The notes beneath the pieces were generated by a model that was not told the DNA's origin, made no database searches, and worked only from the letters and a program-made list of their open reading frames with translations. This document shows positions 5,780 to 10,103 of a DNA stretch of 10,103 bases, one piece after another. Source of the stretch: Candidatus Corynebacterium faecipullorum (GTDB lineage: Bacteria > Actinomycetota > Actinomycetes > Mycobacteriales > Mycobacteriaceae); NCBI GenBank assembly GCA_019114925.1, contig DXEO01000199.1:1-10103 (forward strand), in the 5' to 3' direction. The position numbers and the translations under genes are program-made. How positions within the stretch are numbered: position 1 is the first letter of the stretch; every line of letters starts with the position of its first letter.

Positions 5780-6883
5780 TTAGTTAGTCATCTCTACTGT
5801 ATCTGCCAACTCCGCCGCGGCCGAAAGGAAGGCATCATTCTCTTCAGGCAGACCAATCGTGGCGCGCAGAAGCCCCGGTACACCGTTATCACGAATCAGG
5901 ACATCGCGGTCTAGGAATCCTTGCCACACAGCGTGCTGATCGGCAAAACGCCCGAAGGACACGAAGTTGGATTCGCTGGGTACGACGTAGTATCCGAGCT
6001 CCTTAAGCCGTGCGACAACCCGGTCCCGCTCCGCCGATAGTTTGGCCACAGTTCCCAAAGTCTCTTCCTTATGAGCAAGGGCAACGGTGGCCGCGATCTG
6101 GGAGAGAACCGACAGGTGATAGGGCAAACGAACGAGCATGACGGCTTCCACGAAAGCCGGATCTGCCACGAAATAACCCAAACGTCCGCCGGCGAAGTCG
6201 AAGGCCTTGGACATCGTGCGCGAGACCACGAGCTTAGTCGGATATTTCTCCAGCAGCGTGGTAGCAGAAGGCGAAGGCGAGAATTCCATGTAGGCCTCAT
6301 CCACGATGACGATGCCCGGCGCGGCCTGCACAATCTTCTCCACCACGTCGATCGGGGTGACATCACCGGTGGGGTTGTTCGGGGTAGTGATGAAGACAAC
6401 GTCAGGGCGCTGCTTGGCGACGGCCTCCAACGCCGCTTCCTCATCAATACGGAAATCCGCATCGCGCGGGCAGGAGATGAATTCGGTTTGGGTGCCCGCG
6501 CACAAGATGGGGTGCATGGAGTAGCTCGGCGTAAATCCCAGTGCGCTGCGGCCTGGCCCGCCAAAGGCCTGCAGCAGCTGCTGCAGAACCTCATTGGAAC
6601 CGTTAGCTGCCCAGATGTTCTCCACGCTGACAGTCACCCCGGTCTGCTCACTGACGTACTCCGCCAGTGCCGTGCGCAGCTCCACGGCATCGCGCTCCGG
6701 GTAGCGGTTGAGCTCCCGCGCGTGCTTCTCGACTGCCGCCACCATGTCCTTCACCAGAGCCTCCGAGGGCGGATAGGGGTTCTCGTTGGTGTTGAGCTGG
6801 TTGGTCACCGTCAGCTGCGGGGCTCCATAGGCGCTGGAACCGCGCAATTCTTCGCGAAGGGGAAGATCCTTCAAGTCAGTCAT
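5780..6883 (-). CDS. hisC: Histidinol-phosphate aminotransferase
   Basis: PLP-dependent transfer of the amino group from glutamate to imidazole acetol phosphate. The 367-residue product has the fold-type I aminotransferase landmarks: LNTNENPYPPS (30-40), RYPERDAVELRTALA (60-74), ANGSNEVLQQLL (93-104), TTPNNPTGD (166-174), VIVDEAYMEF (192-201; D195 and Y198 contact PLP), SRTMSKAFDFAGGRLGY (221-237; K226 forms the Schiff base, R234 near the phosphate) and LLRATIG (338-344; R340 expected to hold the substrate carboxylate/phosphate end). The length matches actinobacterial HisC. ATG 6883 lies three bases after the hisD stop, with GAAGAGG inside the hisD tail as ribosome site eight bases away, so it is translated with hisD. 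Confidence 0.97.
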   Translation of the reverse strand: MTDLKDLPLREELRGSSAYGAPQLTVTNQLNTNENPYPPSEALVKDMVAAVEKHARELNRYPERDAVELRTALAEYVSEQTGVTVSVENIWAANGSNEVLQQLLQAFGGPGRSALGFTPSYSMHPILCAGTQTEFISCPRDADFRIDEEAALEAVAKQRPDVVFITTPNNPTGDVTPIDVVEKIVQAAPGIVIVDEAYMEFSPSPSATTLLEKYPTKLVVSRTMSKAFDFAGGRLGYFVADPAFVEAVMLVRLPYHLSVLSQIAATVALAHKEETLGTVAKLSAERDRVVARLKELGYYVVPSESNFVSFGRFADQHAVWQGFLDRDVLIRDNGVPGLLRATIGLPEENDAFLSAAAELADTVEMTN

Positions 6884-6886
6884 TGC

Positions 6887-8236
6887 TTAAGCCTCTTCTT
6901 TCTGGGTAACTGTGTCATCGGCGAATCGTGCAGCAATTGCTTCACCATGGGCGGGCAAGTCTTCCGCGGTAGCGAAGGCGATGACATTCTGTGCTACCTC
7001 GCCGAGTGCTGCGCGGTCATACTCGATGAGGTTGACTGGGCGTAGGAAGGTATGCGTCGACAGTCCGGCGCTAAACCGCGCGGTTCCCGAGGTGGGCAAC
7101 ACGTGGTTGGAACCGGCGGAATAATCGCCGAGCGGCACGGGCGAGTATTCACCAACGAAGATGGCGCCGGCGTGGCGGATACGCTCCGCCACCGCCCGAG
7201 CGTTCTTCGTGTGTACCTCCAAGTGCTCAGCGGCATAGGCGTCCGCGACAGCAATGCCCGCTTCGAGGTCATCGACCAAGACGATGCCGGACTGTTCTCC
7301 GCGCAGTGCCTCGGCTGCGCGCTCAGCGTTGGCGGTGGCGGTATAGCGCTGAGCTACCTCCGTATTCACCGCAGCGGCAAAGTCCTCAGAATCGGTAATA
7401 AGCACGGAGGCAGCCATGGGATCGTGCTCCGCCTGGGAAATGAGGTCATAGGCCACGTAGACGGGGTTGGCGGTTTCGTCGGCCAGGATGGCGATCTCGG
7501 TAGGACCAGCTTCCGCATCAATGCCCACCACTCCCTGCACCGCGCGCTTAGCGGCAGCGACAAAGACGTTGCCGGGGCCGGTGATGATATCGACAGGCTC
7601 CAACGCCTCCTCCCCCGTCATGGGTTCATCATCGCCGTAGGCCAGAAGTGCGATGGCTTGCCCACCGCCGACGGCCCAGACTTCATCCACGCCCAGCATG
7701 TGGCACGTGGCCAGCACCGTCGGGTGCGGCAGACCACCGAATTCTTTCTGAGGCGGAGAAGCCACGACCATCGCTGCAGCGCCCGCTTCTTGAGCGGGAA
7801 CGGCATTCATAATGACGGAAGACGGATACACTGCCTTGCCTCCCGGGACGTAGAGCCCGACGCGCTCGATGGGTTGGAAAACCTCGGTGACCGTTGCGCC
7901 TGGCGCCAACGTCGTCGTGTGCGGAGCCGGCTTCTGTTCCGCATGAACGGCGCGCACGCGCGCGATAGATTCTTCGATGGCTGCTCGCACACTCGAGTCC
8001 AGTTCGCCGGCGGCCTTCTTCAGCTCATCCTTAGGCACTCGCACAGCGGCCGGGCGGATCCCATCGAATTTTTCACCGAAGTCGAGGGCCGCCCCCGCAC
8101 CACCCTGGCGCACCTTCTCCACCATGGGGATGACGGTGCCCATCACTGAGGACACGTCCGTTCCCCCTCGCGGCAAGACTCGGCGCAACTGGGAGGTGGT
8201 GAGTTCCTCTCCACGCAGGTCGATGGTTCGTAGCAT
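6887..8236 (-). CDS. hisD: Histidinol dehydrogenase
   Basis: NAD- and Zn-dependent two-step oxidation of histidinol to histidine; first gene of the operon. The 449-residue protein contains VGLYVPGGKAVYPSSV (126-141), the dinucleotide-side segment DIITGPGNVFVAAAKR (216-231), AGPTEIAILAD (243-253), ISQAEHDP (266-273; Zn ligands Q268 and H271), AEHLEV (336-341; catalytic E337/H338), DYSAGSNHVLPTSGTAR (371-387; Zn ligand D371, H378) and H430 as the last Zn ligand. By comparison with the E. coli enzyme no key residue is missing. The start ATG 8236 has AAAAGGGG at 8251-8244, seven bases upstream. Upstream lies a 151 bp region shared with a divergent gene, where the operon promoter must be unless it lies inside that gene. 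Confidence 0.98.
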   Translation of the reverse strand: MLRTIDLRGEELTTSQLRRVLPRGGTDVSSVMGTVIPMVEKVRQGGAGAALDFGEKFDGIRPAAVRVPKDELKKAAGELDSSVRAAIEESIARVRAVHAEQKPAPHTTTLAPGATVTEVFQPIERVGLYVPGGKAVYPSSVIMNAVPAQEAGAAAMVVASPPQKEFGGLPHPTVLATCHMLGVDEVWAVGGGQAIALLAYGDDEPMTGEEALEPVDIITGPGNVFVAAAKRAVQGVVGIDAEAGPTEIAILADETANPVYVAYDLISQAEHDPMAASVLITDSEDFAAAVNTEVAQRYTATANAERAAEALRGEQSGIVLVDDLEAGIAVADAYAAEHLEVHTKNARAVAERIRHAGAIFVGEYSPVPLGDYSAGSNHVLPTSGTARFSAGLSTHTFLRPVNLIEYDRAALGEVAQNVIAFATAEDLPAHGEAIAARFADDTVTQKEEA

Positions 8237-8243
8237 GCTCAGA

Positions 8244-8251
8244 CCCCTTTT
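8244..8251 (-). promoter_or_regulatory. hisD ribosome binding site
   Basis: AAAAGGGG on the minus strand, seven bases before ATG 8236. Confidence 0.7.
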
Positions 8252-8302
8252 ATAATATGCAGCGGTTCCTATACCTTCCCATTACTATACCCGGACCGAA
8301 AA

Positions 8303-8316
8303 GCCAGCGAGCTGGC
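8303..8316. repeat. 14 bp inverted repeat in the hisD leader
   Basis: GCCAGC (8303-8308) and GCTGGC (8311-8316) flank GA. As RNA it could form a 5 bp stem with a CGAG or CUCG tetraloop. It would lie near the 5' end of a hisD transcript started from the 8330-8325 candidate -10. Confidence 0.5.
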
Positions 8317-8329
8317 AGGTAGGGGTTAT

Positions 8330-8355
8330 AGAATGTGCCACTAGTAACACATTCT
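8330..8355. promoter_or_regulatory. 26 bp dyad, probable operator
   Basis: AGAATGTG (8330-8337) and CACATTCT (8348-8355) are perfect 8 bp inverted repeats. The ten bases between contain the central palindrome ACTAGT (8340-8345), so 22 of 26 positions are symmetric. The size and symmetry fit a dimeric helix-turn-helix regulator, and it overlaps candidate -10 elements facing both ways. The regulator is not known from this window. Confidence 0.6.
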
Positions 8356-8374
8356 GGGACTCCGAGTCGGTGAA

Positions 8375-8380
8375 GGGAGG
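8375..8380 (+). promoter_or_regulatory. Ribosome binding site that fixes the YbjN-type gene start
   Basis: GGGAGG lies seven bases before ATG 8388. An in-frame GTG at 8370 lies upstream of it and is therefore not used. Confidence 0.75.
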
Positions 8381-8387
8381 CGGCGAG

Positions 8388-9311
8388 ATGAGCAACGGCG
8401 CCGAAGGCCTGGACAGCCAGTCTCCTTCCAACCTGCTTGCCCGCGTCAAACACCTCGCACTCTGCGAAGGCTTCGATTGCATTCGGGTTACCGCGCACGA
8501 GCTCCTTTTCCCTCACCCACCGCTTGGGGAAACCCGCGCTTTCATGGACACCGAGGGCGAACCGATCCTGCGTTTTTACACCACACACCACGGCGTTCTA
8601 GGTTTCGGCGATATCCCTGCTCTCAGTGAATTCGTTAACGACTGGAACCATGATTGCCTCTCGCCGCACCTCATCCTCAACTATTCCGCACCTGACGAAG
8701 TAGAGGTGTGGGGGCATTCCTTCCTCGTGGTTCACCAGAAACCTACGACGCCGCAGCTTTCCGCTTCGGTTCTGCCAGCGCTCCACAACGCCGCGGCCTG
8801 CCTCGAAGAACTGGCTGATCACTTCCCGGTCCTCACTTTGCCCCGTCCGACGACTCCGGAAGAGCAGACAGAACTAGACTGCCCCATCTCCACCGTGGAC
8901 ACTGACCGCCTTGGGGAGCTCCTTCCCGCCCTCGGGATAACGCGCTTCCAATCGGATGCTGACGAGGCTGTCTATGCCTGGATCAATGATGTCCTCTTTG
9001 CTTTCGCCATCGATTCCGGCCCCAGCCTCATCATCAAAGGGCATTGGGATCCCAACCTGCCGGGCAGCGAGTTCTCCAAAATCTTCCTCATCTGCAATGA
9101 CTGGAACCGGACCAATCACTCAGCCTCAGCCTTCTGCCACTCAAACATTGATGGGCTGCAGGTGCGCATTGATTACGCGCTCATGACGGGCGCCGGGCTT
9201 TCCGACGCCCAACTGATCACCGCCCTCGGCCGTGGCATCAAACACGTCCTCCACGGCATCGATGACATCTCACGCGATGCTGTGGGCTCCTCCCCCGTCG
9301 CGTGGCCCTAG
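8388..9311 (+). CDS. Tandem YbjN-domain protein, divergent from the his operon
   Basis: A 307-residue soluble protein with no signal peptide or membrane helix. It looks like two YbjN-type domains (type III secretion chaperone-like fold) in tandem. The second is clear: DRLGELLPALGI (173-184), VLFAFAIDSGPSLIIKGHW (202-220), FSKIFLICNDWNRTN (229-243), LQVRIDYALMTGAGLSDAQL (257-276) and a final helix to about 297. The first, about 15-147, repeats the pattern with ILRFYTTHHG (60-69), LSEFVNDWNHD (79-89), EVEVWGHSFLVV (104-115) and a helix LPALHNAAACLEELADHF (129-146). The shared NDWN (84-87 and 237-240) shows the duplication. YbjN proteins are common in actinobacteria, often in pairs, but their biochemical role is unknown. 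It is transcribed away from hisD and shares its control region. The GGGAGG site decides ATG 8388. The last 13 codons overlap the convergent membrane gene. Confidence 0.85.
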   Translation: MSNGAEGLDSQSPSNLLARVKHLALCEGFDCIRVTAHELLFPHPPLGETRAFMDTEGEPILRFYTTHHGVLGFGDIPALSEFVNDWNHDCLSPHLILNYSAPDEVEVWGHSFLVVHQKPTTPQLSASVLPALHNAAACLEELADHFPVLTLPRPTTPEEQTELDCPISTVDTDRLGELLPALGITRFQSDADEAVYAWINDVLFAFAIDSGPSLIIKGHWDPNLPGSEFSKIFLICNDWNRTNHSASAFCHSNIDGLQVRIDYALMTGAGLSDAQLITALGRGIKHVLHGIDDISRDAVGSSPVAWP

Positions 9312-9851
9312 TGCACCACCGGCCGCCACCTTAGTTTCTTCCGGCTTTCTCTCGTCCCCGCTGTAGGGCACACCAACGAACACCGCGGACCAGTAGGTGA
9401 ACATAGCCATAAAGGGTCCCACGAGCCACGCGATGCCAGGTGAGAACTTTGGGACAAACTCGACAAACTCCCCGGGCTCCTCCGGAAGAGAAGTGGCTGT
9501 CGCTCCCCCGAAGACGTAGAAGGACGCTGCACCAGCCAAAGCCGCTAGAGCCACCCATAACAGCACCCCGACACCACGGTAGCGCCCACCACGCACGTAG
9601 GCAGTGGCCCCCAAGGCCGCGCCGAGAACGCCGGTGATCAGCACGAAAGTGATATAAGAATCGAATTGCACGTCAGCAGCATTGCTCAAGGCGTAGCCAC
9701 CATCGTCGACCCTATGCCCCTTCAAGGCAGGGCGCCACAACCCCCAAGCGGCGCCAACTAGGGAGAATCCAAAGAGCGCTAGAGCGAGCAACCCCGCGCC
9801 GAATCCAATGGCGCGGGGTATGCGAAGGCTAGGAGCATGCAGTGCAGACAC
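9270..9851 (-). CDS. Four-helix membrane protein, DUF2567-like
   Basis: A 193-residue membrane protein with four predicted helices (about 14-38, 66-86, 93-115, 138-161). A hydrophilic, probably external, loop follows helix 1 (WGLWRPALKGHRVDDGGY, 36-53) and the C-terminal tail is Gly-rich and cytoplasmic (165-193). The arrangement GAAWGLWRPA, an external loop, then two close helices joined by VRGGRYRG resembles the mycobacterial/corynebacterial DUF2567 family; this is from memory of the pattern, and the function is unknown. The start is GTG 9851, eight bases after the stop of the upstream gene, with a weak GAGAG before it; no in-frame ATG is available near the N-terminus. The pair probably forms one transcript. 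Its 3' end overlaps the convergent YbjN gene by 42 bp. Confidence 0.75.
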   Translation of the reverse strand: MSALHAPSLRIPRAIGFGAGLLALALFGFSLVGAAWGLWRPALKGHRVDDGGYALSNAADVQFDSYITFVLITGVLGAALGATAYVRGGRYRGVGVLLWVALAALAGAASFYVFGGATATSLPEEPGEFVEFVPKFSPGIAWLVGPFMAMFTYWSAVFVGVPYSGDERKPEETKVAAGGALGPRDGGGAHSIA

Positions 9852-9859
9852 GATACTCT

Positions 9860-10103
9860 CTAGCCGCAGAAGGTCCAGTTACCGTTCTCACGCTTGAAGC
9901 GCATGGTGGAGCTATCCATGCCCTGGCTGGTGTTAACGTTCACAGTCGCGGAGGCATCGTCACCATTAACCACAACATCGTTGATGGACTCAACGCCGGT
10001 CTTGGACCAGTCAAAACCATCCATCTGGGAAGTGTCCTGACCAGCGGCCGCCATCATGTCTTTGAGCCGGTTCATCGGAACATCCGGAACCTGGTTGTAA
10101 TCA
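9860..10103 (-). CDS. C-terminal fragment of an NTF2/DUF4878-like, probably exported protein
   Basis: The frame is open through the right edge, so only the last 80 residues are seen; an internal Met at 10075 is probably not the start because the frame continues upstream (DYNQVPDVP before it). The visible part has a helix with MNRLKDMMAAAG, then VESINDVVVNGDDASATVNV, a strand-turn-strand segment, and ends MRFKRENGNWTFCG. This V-x-V-x-GD-A-A-V then R-F-K-x-ENG-W pattern is typical of the last sheet of small NTF2-like DUF4878 or Mtb12-type secreted proteins and lipoproteins of actinobacteria. A signal peptide would lie outside the window, so export is an inference. It is followed eight bases later by the DUF2567-like gene and is probably cotranscribed with it. 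Confidence 0.6.
   Translation of the reverse strand, partial: DYNQVPDVPMNRLKDMMAAAGQDTSQMDGFDWSKTGVESINDVVVNGDDASATVNVNTSQGMDSSTMRFKRENGNWTFCG

Larger units (their letters stand above)
8237..8387. promoter_or_regulatory. Divergent control region between hisD and the YbjN-type gene
   Basis: This 151 bp region must contain start signals for both directions. On the minus strand TATAAC at 8330-8325 is a possible -10 for hisD, giving a leader of about 80 nt; TATAGT at 8289-8284 is another. On the plus strand TATAGA at 8327-8332 is a possible -10 for the YbjN gene, and an exact TATAAT at 8251-8256 is another. None has a convincing -35, so promoter placement is tentative. A strong dyad (8330-8355) overlaps the first pair. 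No T-box (no GGTGG-ACCGCG-type element) and no run of histidine codons in a leader peptide was seen. Confidence 0.5.

Noticed and set aside
6071..7045. Plus-strand frame of 324 codons opposite hisC and the end of hisD
   Set aside because: It crosses the hisD-hisC junction antisense, has a biased Arg/Gly/His composition and resembles no known family.
7052..8149. Long open frame of 365 codons on the plus strand opposite hisD
   Set aside because: hisD is certain from its motifs. Long antisense frames are expected in GC-rich genes; the product is Gly/Arg/His-rich, has no recognisable fold and no good ribosome site.
8237..8387. T-box riboswitch or histidine leader-peptide attenuator before hisD
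   Set aside because: No T-box core sequence, no histidine-rich leader ORF and no terminator hairpin with U-tract could be found; the region is also short for a T-box.
8250..8591. Minus-strand frame of 113 codons upstream of hisD, opposite the YbjN gene
   Set aside because: It overlaps the convincing YbjN-type gene and the control region, and shows no family features.
1..10103. CRISPR array, insertion sequence, tRNA, rRNA, phage or defence genes
   Set aside because: No regularly spaced repeats, transposase motifs, cloverleaf-like stretch or defence domain was seen; the region is a conserved metabolic locus.

Overview
The window is high-GC DNA (roughly 60% by eye, not counted) that reads as a Corynebacterium chromosome. 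The main evidence is gene order: on the minus strand, reading from about 8236 down to 83, it carries hisD, hisC, hisB, a 60-residue membrane protein, an MFS transporter, hisH, hisA, an inositol-monophosphatase-like gene (impA), hisF and hisI. This is the layout known from Corynebacterium glutamicum (hisDCB-cg2302-cg2301-hisHA-impA-hisFI). The predicted proteins also look corynebacterial, for example HisA with its WRTRGNGWVSDGGD stretch.

Layout. Positions 1-90 hold the start of a membrane protein whose ATG overlaps the hisI stop; it probably belongs to the family that sits beside trp genes in actinobacteria. Positions 83-8236 are the his operon, packed with 1-8 bp overlaps or short gaps. The exceptions are a 120 bp gap before hisF, a 59 bp gap before hisB and a 30 bp gap before hisA. 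Positions 8237-8387 form a divergent control region with a striking 26 bp dyad. Positions 8388-9311 (plus strand) encode a protein with two YbjN-type domains. Positions 9270-9851 (minus) encode a four-helix membrane protein resembling DUF2567, overlapping the YbjN gene tail to tail. Positions 9860-10103 (minus) are the C-terminal end of a probably exported NTF2/DUF4878-like protein that runs off the right edge.

How the genes work together. HisI, HisA, HisH-HisF, HisB, HisC and HisD cover phosphoribosyl-AMP to histidine apart from the histidinol-phosphate phosphatase step. ImpA belongs to the same superfamily as the actinobacterial phosphatase HisN but is better regarded as a paralogue. hisG, hisE and the main hisN are not in the window. 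The two membrane proteins between hisB and hisH are tied to the operon by stop/start overlaps; a transport role for a histidine-related compound is plausible but unproven.

Most of the window is ordinary primary metabolism. The parts most worth a second look are the divergent control region, the embedded transporter pair, the tandem YbjN gene, and several small dyads inside the operon. No CRISPR array, insertion sequence, tRNA, rRNA or phage feature was seen.
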